DNA of 64,000 bases from an uncultured Chitinophaga sp. (GCF_946479755.1 NZ_CAMLHC010000004.1:266424-330423), one strand, 5' to 3'; positions 1-8,666 are shown, counted from the stretch's first letter. Notes: a model not told the origin generated them from the letters alone. Made by a program: numbers and translations.

Positions 1-723
1 AACCCCTACGATCCGGAAGTATACTACCAGTTCGTACACGCCGTACAAGGCATGGGCGAAGCCTGCCGCAAATTCAACACCCCCGTTACCGGCGGTAACG
101 TGAGCTTCTACAACCAGTCACCCGACGGTGCGGTATATCCTACCCCGACCATCGGTATGGTGGGCCTGCTCGATAGCCTCGATCAGCGCATCACCCTTGA
201 CTTCAAAGAAGCCGGCGACCTCGTATACCTGCTGGGCCGCAGCCGCAATGATATCAACAGCTCCGAATACCTGCACAAAATCATCGGTATCGAATACAGC
301 CCTGCACCGCACTTCGATCTCGAAGAAGAACTGCAACTGCAGAAAGCAGTCGCTAAACTGAACAAAGCCGGCCTGCTCCAGTCCGCGCACGATGTCAGCG
401 AAGGCGGCCTGTTCGTAACCATGATGGAAAGCGCCATGCCTAAAGGCCTGGGCTTTGAACTGCAGCTGAACGAGAAATTCCGTAAAGATGCCTACCTCTT
501 CGGTGAAAGCCAAAGCCGCGTAGTGATCTCCATCAAACCGGAAGACAAAGAGAAATTCGAAGCAGTCATGCACGGTCTGATCGACGCAACAGACGTTTCC
601 GTACGTTACGTGAAAATAGGCGCTGTAACCGGCGATCACGTGAAAGTAGGTGGCGAAGACTGGGGTAAAGTGAGCGACTGGAAACAGATCTACGATACTT
701 CTGTGGAAGACCACTTAAAATAG
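1..723 (+). CDS. purL: Phosphoribosylformylglycinamidine synthase, C-terminal part (truncated by window edge)
   Basis: Converts FGAR, ATP and glutamine-derived ammonia to FGAM in cytoplasmic purine synthesis. The frame is open from base 1, so only the last 240 residues are present; the ATG at 52 is internal. Visible family signatures are TGGNVSFYNQ, typical of the PurL substrate loop, and SAHDVSEGGL in the C-terminal AIRS-like domain. The ending fits the small, single-chain PurL type that works with separate PurQ and PurS, but the N-terminus needed to confirm this is outside the window. It is followed directly by a large hairpin and by a convergent gene. Confidence 0.93.
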   Translation, partial: NPYDPEVYYQFVHAVQGMGEACRKFNTPVTGGNVSFYNQSPDGAVYPTPTIGMVGLLDSLDQRITLDFKEAGDLVYLLGRSRNDINSSEYLHKIIGIEYSPAPHFDLEEELQLQKAVAKLNKAGLLQSAHDVSEGGLFVTMMESAMPKGLGFELQLNEKFRKDAYLFGESQSRVVISIKPEDKEKFEAVMHGLIDATDVSVRYVKIGAVTGDHVKVGGEDWGKVSDWKQIYDTSVEDHLK

Positions 724-886
724 TCACGCAAAGCGCGCAGAGATTTTATAATTTATTAAGCACGCAAAGAAGCGAAGACCACATTCTACTGATGATATTA
801 TTCAGTAAATGTGGTCTTCGCTTTTTAACTACGTTAAATTTCTTTGCGTGCTTAATAAATTATAAAATCTCTGCGCCTTTGCGTGA
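724..886. repeat. Giant intergenic hairpin with CGCAAAG-type repeat, between convergent genes
   Basis: The outer arms, 724-771 and 839-886, are near-perfect inverted copies that contain TCACGCAAAGCGCGCAGAG and AGCACGCAAAG. A second inner stem pairs GCGAAGACCACATT (772-785) with AATGTGGTCTTCGC (808-821). Together they form one cruciform or hairpin of about 160 nt that fills the whole space between the purL stop and the TonB receptor stop. It probably works as a bidirectional terminator or is a non-autonomous repeat. A related element lies at 14051-14252. Confidence 0.85.
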
Positions 887-3211
887 TCAGAAATTATACC
901 GGAAACCGAGGTTAAACCGGGCGCCGCTGCCTTTGATATAGGAATCCGTTCTCACCCGTGCCTGCGACATCACCGGGTAATAATCGGCATTCAGCAGGTT
1001 ATCCACACCCAGCCGGATAGAGGCGGCGGCGTTGAACTGGTAGGCGGTATACAGGTTGACGAGCGAAAAATCACTCACCGGCCCGTTGCCCAGGTCATAC
1101 TCTTTGGTATTGGGATTGGGATCGAAACGTTTCCGTACGCCGGAGTAGATGTAATACACCCCAAGGTCCCACTGTTGCAGCGGAGAATAATTCACATTGA
1201 CGGTCATCTTATCCGGTGTGATGCGGGTGGTAGGCAGCCATGTCTTCACCCCGTTGACGTCCTTTTTACCTTCCACATGGGTGTAAGCTGCATTGGCAGA
1301 GAGATTGGGAAGGAACTGATAACCCGCGGTGACTTCAAAACCCTGTACGCGTTCCGGCGCTCTCTCCGGGACGGCCACGCCGTTCACGTCTTTCAGGCTG
1401 GTACCGAGGTTGGAGGTGCTGATAAAATAAGAACCGGAAGCGTTGAATTTACCGATGTTACTGTTGAAACCCGCTTCGTAGTTATTGGTAATGATCGCTT
1501 TGGTTTCGATGGTATTGATGCTGGTGGCGCCATTGCTGACGGCCTTGGCCAGCCGAAGGGTACGGCCCAGGTCATACAGGGAGAAGCTCTGGGAATAGCT
1601 GACGAACGGGTTGAACGCCGGGAACCGGGTATACCGCAGCCCGGCATTGAACACCAGTGCTTCGTAAGGCAGATTGCCGCCCTTTACGAACACACCGCCG
1701 GCATAGTTACCAAACTTGATGGTAGTATAGTCAGGAATATCGAGCCGGATGTTTTCGTAACGCAGGCCTGCTTTCACGAGGAAGTCCCTGAACAGGTAGG
1801 TTTTCAGCTGTGCATAAGGCGCCAGGTTCTTCATGTTCATTTCCGGTACGAAAGGACGTCCGTCCGTGAGTGGCTGGGCTGTTTTATCGTTCAGTACGTC
1901 AACACCCCAGGTAACGTCGCCATGCAGGTTTGGATGGAAATTGAACAGCGTATTGAAGTTCACGCGGGCGCCCATTTTTTTGGAGGTAATGGCGGAATTG
2001 CCCGGTGGCGCATAGAAATCAGAATATTCAAAGACGGTGTAAAAGTCCTGGTAGTAGAGGTTTACGTTCAGCGATGTATTACGGAAGATATTTTTACTGG
2101 TAAAATTCACATAGGCGTTGTGGTTATAGGGCGTGCCTTGCTTGTCGCCCGGATTGGTGCCGATGATACCAACGATGGGCCGTTGCCCGAATTTACCTCC
2201 GGAGTCAACATAGCTGCTGTTCTGCATGGTCCGGTAATAGTTGTACATCACTTCCAGGCGGTTGTTGTCGTTGAAGTTGTATCCCAGTTTGGCGAACAGG
2301 TTTACGTTTTCGTTCTGGCTGAGCGACTGGAAAGGGGCTATCACCTGGCCTCCGGCGTCTTTGTTGACACCGGTTTGCTCGTAGGTACCGGCCACCACGT
2401 AGTCGAATTTATTGAGGCGGCCGCTGAACTGCTGCGCCACGCGTGCGCCGAGGCTGTTGGCCGCACTGGTGAGCGAGCCGCTGGCGCTGATGTCGGTGCT
2501 GCCGCTGAAACGTTTATTGGGATTGGCTTTGATGGTGATGAAATTGATGATACCGCCGTCGGCGCCGTTGCCATAAATGGCGGTGGAACCTTTGATCACT
2601 TCTACTCTTTCAATGACAGACACGTCGATGCTGCGCATGTCTTTATCGCCGTTGCGCAGCGGGGTGGATTGCGGGATACCGTCAATCATGATTAACATAC
2701 CGCGGCCACGCAAGGTTTGCCCCTTGTTGGTAGACGTATTGGTGCCCAGCGTAAGGCCCGGCACGTTCATGCTCAGCAGCTGGTTGATGTCGGTGGTGAT
2801 GGCGCTTTGTTCCCGCAGTTGTTTGCCGCTGATGATCGTGATGGAAGACGGGACGGTGCCGAGTGTTTCCCGGTTACGGCTGGCGGTGACTACTACTTCG
2901 TTCAGGCCTACGTCTGACGGTTGTATGGTAAGCGTCAGGGTGGTGATACTATCGGTGATGGTGACCGGCTGTTCCAGTGTGTTGTAGCCGATGCCGGTAG
3001 CAATCAGTTTGTAGCTGCCGGGTTTTATGTTGTTGATACTAAAGGTGCCGTCTGGACCGGAGAGCGCATGTTTCTGCGTTCCTGCGAGGTAGATGCGCAG
3101 CATTGGCACGGCTGTTTGCGCCGTGTCGCGGATGGTGCCCGTGAGTTTTTGTGCGCTTGTCTGTAAAGTAGCCAGGAGTGCTATAAAGCACAGTGCCAGG
3201 TATGGTTTCAT
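887..3211 (-). CDS. TonB-dependent outer-membrane receptor, probably iron/siderophore
   Basis: Energy-coupled outer-membrane importer of 774 residues. It has a signal peptide (about residues 1-20, ending before AQKLTG), a carboxypeptidase-regulatory-like domain (about 22-100), a plug domain starting near VVVTASRNRETLG, then a 22-strand barrel ending in an aromatic residue (NLGFRYNF). The ATG at 3211 is chosen over an in-frame TTG at 3217 because it lies 2 nt after the upstream stop (TGA-AA-ATG), which implies translational coupling to the PepSY gene. The pairing with a PepSY membrane protein is typical of ferric-siderophore uptake loci. The substrate cannot be read from sequence. It is not a SusC-type receptor and has no SusD partner. 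Confidence 0.9.
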   Translation of the reverse strand: MKPYLALCFIALLATLQTSAQKLTGTIRDTAQTAVPMLRIYLAGTQKHALSGPDGTFSINNIKPGSYKLIATGIGYNTLEQPVTITDSITTLTLTIQPSDVGLNEVVVTASRNRETLGTVPSSITIISGKQLREQSAITTDINQLLSMNVPGLTLGTNTSTNKGQTLRGRGMLIMIDGIPQSTPLRNGDKDMRSIDVSVIERVEVIKGSTAIYGNGADGGIINFITIKANPNKRFSGSTDISASGSLTSAANSLGARVAQQFSGRLNKFDYVVAGTYEQTGVNKDAGGQVIAPFQSLSQNENVNLFAKLGYNFNDNNRLEVMYNYYRTMQNSSYVDSGGKFGQRPIVGIIGTNPGDKQGTPYNHNAYVNFTSKNIFRNTSLNVNLYYQDFYTVFEYSDFYAPPGNSAITSKKMGARVNFNTLFNFHPNLHGDVTWGVDVLNDKTAQPLTDGRPFVPEMNMKNLAPYAQLKTYLFRDFLVKAGLRYENIRLDIPDYTTIKFGNYAGGVFVKGGNLPYEALVFNAGLRYTRFPAFNPFVSYSQSFSLYDLGRTLRLAKAVSNGATSINTIETKAIITNNYEAGFNSNIGKFNASGSYFISTSNLGTSLKDVNGVAVPERAPERVQGFEVTAGYQFLPNLSANAAYTHVEGKKDVNGVKTWLPTTRITPDKMTVNVNYSPLQQWDLGVYYIYSGVRKRFDPNPNTKEYDLGNGPVSDFSLVNLYTAYQFNAAASIRLGVDNLLNADYYPVMSQARVRTDSYIKGSGARFNLGFRYNF

Positions 3212-3213
3212 TT

Positions 3214-4290
3214 TCAAAGCTGATGTTTTTTAATGATGTACTTCCGGCGGTACCATATCAGGAAACCGGATATGGACAGGATGCCAGGTGCAAGGCCCAG
3301 AAGGGCGTACAGTATTTTAACAGGAATACCGCCATAGTTGCCGAAGTGCAGGGGCGCCATGGCGGCGTTGAATTTATCGCCGAAGGCGGCGTTGCTGAAA
3401 TTGATTGTCTTTTTTACCTGCCCGTTGACGTCGAAATGCACGGAGGAGCTATAGCGGCCCCAGATAGGTGCTTCGTAGGCATGCCCCAGGATGCGGACCG
3501 GGTCACCGGCTTTTTTAGGCGGACGGATGCCCATGGCTTCAAACCCGGGAATTTGCGCCGCGGCCTTGGTCAGCAGCGCTTCGTAGTCAATCGGAAGGGG
3601 AGCGCCTACATTGGGAAAAGGACCGGTGGTTTTCCGGTTCTCCAGTACTTTCAATTGCATCATGAAGCCGGTGAAGGCAATGAGGAGGTTAAAAAGCAGT
3701 GCCCAGACGCCCACAATGCGGTGCAGGTTGCGCCAGCGCCGGGTGCGGCTGCCCCATTCGGGCTTCAGGCGGAAGGTGAGCACTTTGTAGATTGACTTCC
3801 GGTATACCCAGATACCGGTGAGGAGGGAGGTAAACAGCAGGATGCTGACCACCAGCATTACTTTGGCGCCTGTTTTCCCGCTCAGCAGGGAGAAGTGCAG
3901 GTAGATCAGAAAACCCGAAAAATAGCCGGTATTGGAATGTTGGTGGATGACTTCCCCCGTGTAGGGGTTTAGGAAAAGATATACTTTATGATCGGGGCCA
4001 TATTCGGCCCTGACGATGGCTGGTTCTTCCGGTGTTTGCGGTAGCCGGGAGAAGAAGAGGTAGGGCGTGCCGGTTGGGAGTGACTTACCTGCTTGTTGCA
4101 ACAGTTCAAACAGCGGTTTCCGTTGTGTGCCTGGTGCGATGTGGTAGGTTTCATGATGCAGCGCTTCGTCTATTTCTTCGCTGAAAACCAGCAGGGTGCC
4201 TGTTATGCTGGCAAAAAGCAGCATAATGCCTACGATGAGGCCGGTAATGCGGTGAACAGTGAAAAGCTGTTTATGCCAGTATTGTTTCAA
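3214..4290 (-). CDS. PepSY-associated transmembrane protein (siderophore-locus type)
   Basis: Inner-membrane protein of 358 residues. Hydrophobic segments are near residues 15-38 (GLIVGIMLLFASITGTLLVF), about 140-160, about 190-215 and at the C-terminus, with PepSY-like extracytoplasmic stretches between them. Members of this family sit beside TonB receptors and are proposed to reduce iron or process siderophores in the periplasm. The N-terminal HKQLFTVHRITGL matches the usual start of the family, which supports the TTG start at 4290, preceded by AAGGAAA. First gene of a two-gene operon with the receptor. Confidence 0.85.
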   Translation of the reverse strand: MKQYWHKQLFTVHRITGLIVGIMLLFASITGTLLVFSEEIDEALHHETYHIAPGTQRKPLFELLQQAGKSLPTGTPYLFFSRLPQTPEEPAIVRAEYGPDHKVYLFLNPYTGEVIHQHSNTGYFSGFLIYLHFSLLSGKTGAKVMLVVSILLFTSLLTGIWVYRKSIYKVLTFRLKPEWGSRTRRWRNLHRIVGVWALLFNLLIAFTGFMMQLKVLENRKTTGPFPNVGAPLPIDYEALLTKAAAQIPGFEAMGIRPPKKAGDPVRILGHAYEAPIWGRYSSSVHFDVNGQVKKTINFSNAAFGDKFNAAMAPLHFGNYGGIPVKILYALLGLAPGILSISGFLIWYRRKYIIKKHQL

Positions 4291-4321
4291 TTTCCTTATT
4301 AGTTTTTACTTGCTGCCTGAT

Positions 4322-4421
4322 GCTGGTTGACAGGGGTGGGCACGAAAGTGCTATGTCCCGGCGGTTGACTGTAATCAGTTATCTGTTACACCAGCTATTT
4401 GCAGTCGTGGCTGCAAAGGTA
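4322..4421 (-). promoter_or_regulatory. Promoter and possible structured RNA leader of the PepSY/TonB operon
   Basis: On the minus strand a TACCTTTG box (plus-strand 4414-4421) matches the Bacteroidota -7 consensus; no convincing -33 box is seen. The predicted leader could close with GCTGG (4395-4391) against CCAGC (4326-4322). It would enclose two small hairpins, ACTG-ATTA-CAGT (4379-4368) and GCAC-TTTC-GTGC (4351-4340). The layout resembles a multibranch cis-regulatory RNA, but it matches no riboswitch class I can name. The open frame on the plus strand here has no support as a gene. Confidence 0.4.
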
Positions 4422-4543
4422 CTGCTGTACTGCCGGAAGCGTTTACGCAATCGGGAAAATTATTTGAAGGCAGGGGTTAAAAACGGTGATTTTGACAGTT
4501 AGCTGATTTATTGTTGCAGTCTCATACTTTAACAAGCTATTAA

Positions 4544-4717
4544 CAAAATACCACATTGGTGTTATATGATACTGGGAAAACTACTCTATTTTTGAAATGT
4601 AGCAATGATACAACGCTAAATACAGAAAAAGATATTTATATAAAATACTTGGAATCACTTGGTTATTCCAAATTCTATGAAGACCATATATTCTACCATG
4701 TCCTGATGAAAATTTAG
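4544..4717 (+). pseudogene. Possible gene remnant in the 4291-4844 gap
   Basis: A 57-codon open stretch without a convincing start codon reads as protein-like sequence, for example LVLYDTGKTTLFLKC and YIKYLESLGYSKFYEDHIFY, before a TAG. The region is AT-rich, so chance is a real possibility. A terminator-type hairpin follows at 4754. I recognise no family. The rest of the 554-base gap holds the operon leader (4322-4421) and otherwise nothing I can identify. Confidence 0.2.
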
Positions 4718-4753
4718 TGAAATTTTACACCTAGTGAAAGAACGATTTGAGTA

Positions 4754-4777
4754 GGGCTGAGGAAACTCAGCCCTTTT
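4754..4777 (+). terminator. Rho-independent terminator
   Basis: An 8-bp stem GGGCTGAG/CTCAGCCC with a GAAA loop, followed by TTTT. It stands alone in the intergenic region. It would end a transcript of the possible remnant at 4544-4717 and insulate the next gene. Confidence 0.7.
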
Positions 4778-4844
4778 GTATTTTGATAGTTAGCCCTCCA
4801 AATATTTTGTTTGTGTAGTTTTGCATTAGCGATCTCATCAATGC

Positions 4845-5423
4845 TTGACGTTCAACCCGAAAAATAATGCACCTGTGAAATTTTATGTCCGCTTTATAGT
4901 TGTGAAAAGATATGTTCCCAGGATGGTAAAGGCTTTGTGGCTTTTGATCATCGCTGGTTCGGTTATTTTTATAGCTGCCTCGTTTATAGCTGCTATTAAG
5001 TTTTTATTACCCTATGCTTTAGGTGGTTGTGTGTTGGGAACAGTGGCGCAGAATTTTTTCGATCGATATAAAGAAACAGGAGCATGTGCTCTGACTGACC
5101 AGGAGATTATTGTCGCATCGGGGGAGGAAATAACAAAGTATCCGCTTTCCGCTATAACGGACCTTAAGCTGCATTTTTTGGGTTATTGGGGAATGGAGCT
5201 GAAACCAACCCGCATGCGTGGAGGGGATATGCCGAATTATAGTGATGGGGCCATGAACAGCCTTGTCTTTCGGTATAAAGGAGAGGAGGTTAAGATTGGA
5301 CTTATGTTTTACCGCCAACATCTTAGCGCGATGAATACACTTCTTACGATGTGGGAGGAGCAGGGGATAACCTGCGAATTGTATGGCAGAAAGAATGTGG
5401 AGAGAAGGCGGTTCAGGATTTAA
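4845..5423 (+). CDS. Unknown two-helix membrane protein with a probable 5' frameshift
   Basis: I do not recognise this protein. Two adjacent hydrophobic segments lie at about residues 30-66 (VKALWLLIIAGSVIFIAASF and LLPYALGGCVLGTVA). They are followed by a soluble domain of about 120 residues beginning ALTDQEIIVASGEEITKYPL, which resembles the bacterial PH-like layout only loosely. No good start exists in this frame: TTG at 4845 or GTG at 4875. An ATG at 4841 in another frame gives MLDVQPEK and then stops in GAAAAATAA. Removing one A from this run would join the two frames as MLDVQPENNAPVKFYVRF. A frameshift or sequencing slip in the A run is likely. A TAGTTTTG -7-like box sits at 4816-4823. 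Confidence 0.65.
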   Translation: MTFNPKNNAPVKFYVRFIVVKRYVPRMVKALWLLIIAGSVIFIAASFIAAIKFLLPYALGGCVLGTVAQNFFDRYKETGACALTDQEIIVASGEEITKYPLSAITDLKLHFLGYWGMELKPTRMRGGDMPNYSDGAMNSLVFRYKGEEVKIGLMFYRQHLSAMNTLLTMWEEQGITCELYGRKNVERRRFRI

Positions 5424-5448
5424 TTACTCACAGAAATGCATCGATAAA

Positions 5449-5477
5449 AAAGCCTTCCTGCAATACAGGAAGGCTTT
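5449..5477. terminator. Bidirectional terminator
   Basis: A 12-bp perfect stem, AAAGCCTTCCTG/CAGGAAGGCTTT, with a 5-nt loop and A/T runs on both sides, between two convergent genes. Confidence 0.92.
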
Positions 5478-5501
5478 TTATATAAATAGTTTGCAGATGG
5501 C

Positions 5502-6743
5502 TTACACCATTGGAATTTCTGCCACCTGGTAAACTTTCTCGTCAAGCTTCGCTTTGGTTTCGCTGAAAGCTTTCAGTGTCAGTTCAATATCCTCGTCTGT
5601 GTGAGCAGCGGTGGGGATAAGGCGATAGATGATCTGGCCTTTAGGAATAACGGGGTATACCACGATAGAGCAGAAGATATTGTAGTTTTCGCGGAGGTCC
5701 AGGCACATGGCGGTGGCTTCCGGAATATCGCCCTGCAGGTAGATCGGGGTAACGGGGGAGTTGGTTTTACCGATGTTGAAACCGCGGGCTTTGAGGCCGT
5801 TCTGCAGTTTATTCACATTTTCCCACAGTTTTGCTTTCATTTCCGGGTGTTTGCGCATCAGTTCCACTCTTTTCAGGTGGCCGATAACGATAGGCAGCGG
5901 AATAGATTTGGCAAATATCTGGGAGCGCATGTTATAGCGCAGGTAGTTGATGATTGCTTTTTCGCCGCTGATGAAAGCGCCGATGGAAGCGCCGGATTTA
6001 GCGAAGGTGTTGAACAGGAGATCGATTTTATCCTGAACGCCTTGTTCTTCGCCGGTACCGGCACCGGTTTTACCCATGGTACCGAAGCCGTGGGCGTCGT
6101 CTACCAGCAGGCGGAATTCAAATTTATCTTTCAGGGCAGCGATTTCTTTCAGTTTACCCTGATCGCCGGCCATGCCGAAAACGCCTTCTGTTACTACCAG
6201 GATACCGCCGCCTTGTGCGTTGGCCAGTTCAGTAGCACGTCTCAGTTGTTTTTCACAATCTTCGATGTCGTTGTGTTTGAACACATAACGTTTGCCGGGG
6301 TGGAGGCGTAAGCCGTCCAGGATGCTGGCGTGGCATTCTGCATCGTACACAATAACGTCCCTGCGGCCGCAAACAGCATCGATGGCACTCATGATGCCCT
6401 GGTAGCCGTAGTTGAGCAGGGTGGTATCTTCTTTTCCCATGTAATCGGACAGTTCGCGCTCGAGCTGCTCGTGATAGTTGGTGTTACCGCTCATCATGCG
6501 GGCGCCCATCGGCGCCGCCAGGCCGTAGTCGGCTGCTGCCTTTGCGTCGGTAGCCCGTACTTCCGGATGATTGGCCAGCCCCAGGTAGTTGTTGAGGCTC
6601 CAAACTATTTTTTCATTGCCCCGGAATTTCATGCGGGGGCCTATTTCTCCTTCCAGTTTAGGAAAGGCGAAATAGCCATGGGCTCTGTCTGAATGCTCCC
6701 CAATGGGGCCCATGTGTTTCAGCAGTTTCTCGAAAATATCCAT
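5502..6743 (-). CDS. Alpha-oxoamine synthase (serine palmitoyltransferase / cysteate acyltransferase type)
   Basis: PLP-dependent fold-type I enzyme of 413 residues that condenses an amino acid with an acyl thioester and releases CO2. The PLP lysine is K249 in NTFAKSGASIGAF. H138 (DAECHAS) and the VDDAHG motif (214-219) stack on and anchor the cofactor. In Bacteroidota such genes make the long-chain base of sphingolipids, or of sulfonolipids when the substrate is cysteate. Sequence reading alone cannot separate these two, nor fully exclude 2-amino-3-ketobutyrate ligase or BioF. The 413-residue length and N-terminal extension fit the lipid enzymes better. It is a single gene with its own promoter, divergent from pafA. 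Confidence 0.8.
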   Translation of the reverse strand: MDIFEKLLKHMGPIGEHSDRAHGYFAFPKLEGEIGPRMKFRGNEKIVWSLNNYLGLANHPEVRATDAKAAADYGLAAPMGARMMSGNTNYHEQLERELSDYMGKEDTTLLNYGYQGIMSAIDAVCGRRDVIVYDAECHASILDGLRLHPGKRYVFKHNDIEDCEKQLRRATELANAQGGGILVVTEGVFGMAGDQGKLKEIAALKDKFEFRLLVDDAHGFGTMGKTGAGTGEEQGVQDKIDLLFNTFAKSGASIGAFISGEKAIINYLRYNMRSQIFAKSIPLPIVIGHLKRVELMRKHPEMKAKLWENVNKLQNGLKARGFNIGKTNSPVTPIYLQGDIPEATAMCLDLRENYNIFCSIVVYPVIPKGQIIYRLIPTAAHTDEDIELTLKAFSETKAKLDEKVYQVAEIPMV

Positions 6744-6788
6744 ACGCTATATTATGTAATAGTTAAATGCTTTGGTAAAAAGAGGACA

Positions 6789-6818
6789 CAAAGGTATTAA
6801 AATATTGCTTTTTCTAAA
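6789..6818 (-). promoter_or_regulatory. Promoter of the alpha-oxoamine synthase gene
   Basis: On the minus strand TTTA (6818-6815), an 18-nt spacer and TACCTTTG (6796-6789). This fits the Bacteroidota -33/-7 pattern about 45 nt before the start codon. Confidence 0.65.
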
Positions 6819-6833
6819 CTTCGATTACTTTTG
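6805..6833 (+). promoter_or_regulatory. Promoter of pafA
   Basis: TTG (6805-6807), an 18-nt spacer and TACTTTTG (6826-6833). It overlaps the divergent promoter on the other strand, so the two start sites share one narrow region. Confidence 0.6.
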
Positions 6834-6914
6834 CCAGCGTCATTTTTAATGCAACAATGTTGCCGGACTCTGCCGGTAAATGTACGTTTATCTTATAAAA
6901 AGTAATAATATCTA

Positions 6915-8585
6915 ATGAAAAGGATTTCCCTGCTTGCCTTTACCCTGGTCATCGCCACTATAGGCACCCGGGCGCAGAAGGCCACCTCACCAAAACCTTT
7001 CAATCATCTGGCGGCAGCCAAAAACAGCAAAACAGCTGCCAGACCTAAACTGATCGTAGGCATGGTCGTAGACCAGATGCGCTGGGACTACCTGTACCGC
7101 TACAGCAACAGGTACAGCGCCGGAGGCTTTAAAAGGTTGCTGCATGACGGGTTTTCCTGCGAAAATACGCTGATCAACTATACCCCCACCATCACCGCCT
7201 GTGGTCATACCTGCGTGTATACCGGTTCCGTACCTGCCATACACGGCATTATCGGCAACACCTGGTACAGTCCCGAAATAGGCCGTACCATGTACTGTGC
7301 GGAAGATACTACCATGACCACCGTTGGCAGCGCCTCCGCCGCCGGTAAAATGAGCCCGCGCAATATGCTGGTGACTACCATCGGTGATGAGTTGCGCCTG
7401 TCCAACCAGTTCCAGAGCAAAGTAGTGGGCGTGGCCATCAAAGACCGCGGCGCCATCCTGCCCGCAGGCCACAGCGCCAACGCCGCTTTCTGGTACGACG
7501 GCAGCACCGGCAACTGGGTAACCAGCTCCTACTATATGAACGAACTGCCATCCTGGGCACAACAGTTCAACAGCGAAAAATGGCCGCAGCAATACCTGTC
7601 CAAACCCTGGAACACGCTGTATCCCATATCTACCTATACCCTCAGCACCGCGGATGAAAAAGCGTATGAAGGCAAGTATAAAAACAGCACTACCGGCACC
7701 TCTTTCCCGCACGACCTGAGCAGCATCGCGAACGGTTCCATCGCCGCTTCTCCTTTCGGCAATACAATGACGCTGGAGTTTGCCAAAAAAGCCATGGAAG
7801 CGTATAACATGGGTAAGGGCGCTGTGACCGATTTCCTCGCCATCAGCCTGTCTTCCCCGGATTATGTGGGTCACCAGTTCGGTCCCAACTCTATCGAAGC
7901 AGAAGACACTTACCTGCGCCTGGACCACGATCTGGCTACTTTCTTCCAGTACCTGGACGCTAACATCGGTAAGGGACAGTATCTCTTCTTTATCACCGCC
8001 GATCACGGCGTAGCGCATGTGCCGGGGTTCCTGGAAGAAAACAGGCTGCCCGGTGGCACCTGGGACGACCGTGCCGCCATGAAAGACCTGAATGAGAAGC
8101 TGGCCGCGAAATTCGGTGTAAAAGACGTCATCAAAGCGGTAGACAATTACCAGCTGTGGCTGAACCACGACGTGCTGGAAGCTTCCGGCAAAAACTACAA
8201 CGACATTCAGCAGTTCATCATTACCACCCTGCAGAAATCACCGGCCGTTGCCAAAGTTTTCCCGATAAAGGACCTGATGATAACAGTGTTGCCCGAACCG
8301 ATGCGGACCATGATGACCAACGGTTACAATACCAAGCGCAGCGGCGATATCCAGATCGTGCTGTCCCCCGCTTATATTGACGGCGGCAAAACCGGCACCA
8401 CACACGGTTTATGGTATCCTTACGACGCACACATCCCGCTGGTATGGATGGGATGGGGTGTGAAGCCTGGTAAAACCAACCGTACCGTGGGAATGACGGA
8501 TATTGCGCCTACCCTGGCCGCCCTGTTGCGTATCCAGATGCCCAGTGGCAACGTAGGACAAGTGATCCAGGAGATTACTCATTAA
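6915..8585 (+). CDS. pafA: Alkaline phosphatase PafA
   Basis: Periplasmic phosphate monoesterase of the alkaline phosphatase superfamily, 556 residues. The signal peptide covers about 1-20 (ending TRAQ). The first metal-site aspartate is in GMVVDQMRWDY (D53). PTITACGH (91-98) carries the threonine nucleophile, likely T94. AIKDRGAI holds the Lys-Arg phosphate clamp known from Elizabethkingia PafA. LDHD and ITADHGVAH supply further zinc ligands. Phosphate starvation often induces such enzymes, but no Pho-type site could be read here. A stem-loop at 8613-8649 follows the stop. Confidence 0.93.
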   Translation: MKRISLLAFTLVIATIGTRAQKATSPKPFNHLAAAKNSKTAARPKLIVGMVVDQMRWDYLYRYSNRYSAGGFKRLLHDGFSCENTLINYTPTITACGHTCVYTGSVPAIHGIIGNTWYSPEIGRTMYCAEDTTMTTVGSASAAGKMSPRNMLVTTIGDELRLSNQFQSKVVGVAIKDRGAILPAGHSANAAFWYDGSTGNWVTSSYYMNELPSWAQQFNSEKWPQQYLSKPWNTLYPISTYTLSTADEKAYEGKYKNSTTGTSFPHDLSSIANGSIAASPFGNTMTLEFAKKAMEAYNMGKGAVTDFLAISLSSPDYVGHQFGPNSIEAEDTYLRLDHDLATFFQYLDANIGKGQYLFFITADHGVAHVPGFLEENRLPGGTWDDRAAMKDLNEKLAAKFGVKDVIKAVDNYQLWLNHDVLEASGKNYNDIQQFIITTLQKSPAVAKVFPIKDLMITVLPEPMRTMMTNGYNTKRSGDIQIVLSPAYIDGGKTGTTHGLWYPYDAHIPLVWMGWGVKPGKTNRTVGMTDIAPTLAALLRIQMPSGNVGQVIQEITH

Positions 8586-8612
8586 AAGTTTATTCCTTAT
8601 ATTGCTCATGGA

Positions 8613-8649
8613 AGTACGGATGGTACCACCCCTGGTGGCCATCCGTACT
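8613..8649. repeat. Intergenic stem-loop between pafA and the enoyl-CoA hydratase gene
   Basis: AGTACGGATGG-T-ACCACC pairs with GGTGG-CCATCCGTACT around a short loop. The stem is strong but no T run follows, so it may stabilise the pafA 3' end or weaken read-through rather than be a classic terminator. Confidence 0.6.
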
Positions 8650-8666
8650 ACGTAATTCTTTACCAT

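Noticed and set aside
1175..2695. 506-codon open frame antisense to the TonB receptor gene
   Set aside because: Low-complexity composition that mirrors the codon pattern of the real gene; no start context, domain or promoter. Similar long antisense frames over pafA, tamL and susC were dropped for the same reason.
4322..4345. TPP riboswitch because of a GACAGGGGTG-like string
   Set aside because: The rest of the TPP core (CTGAGA and the second conserved helix) is absent and the string lies on the strand opposite to the operon.
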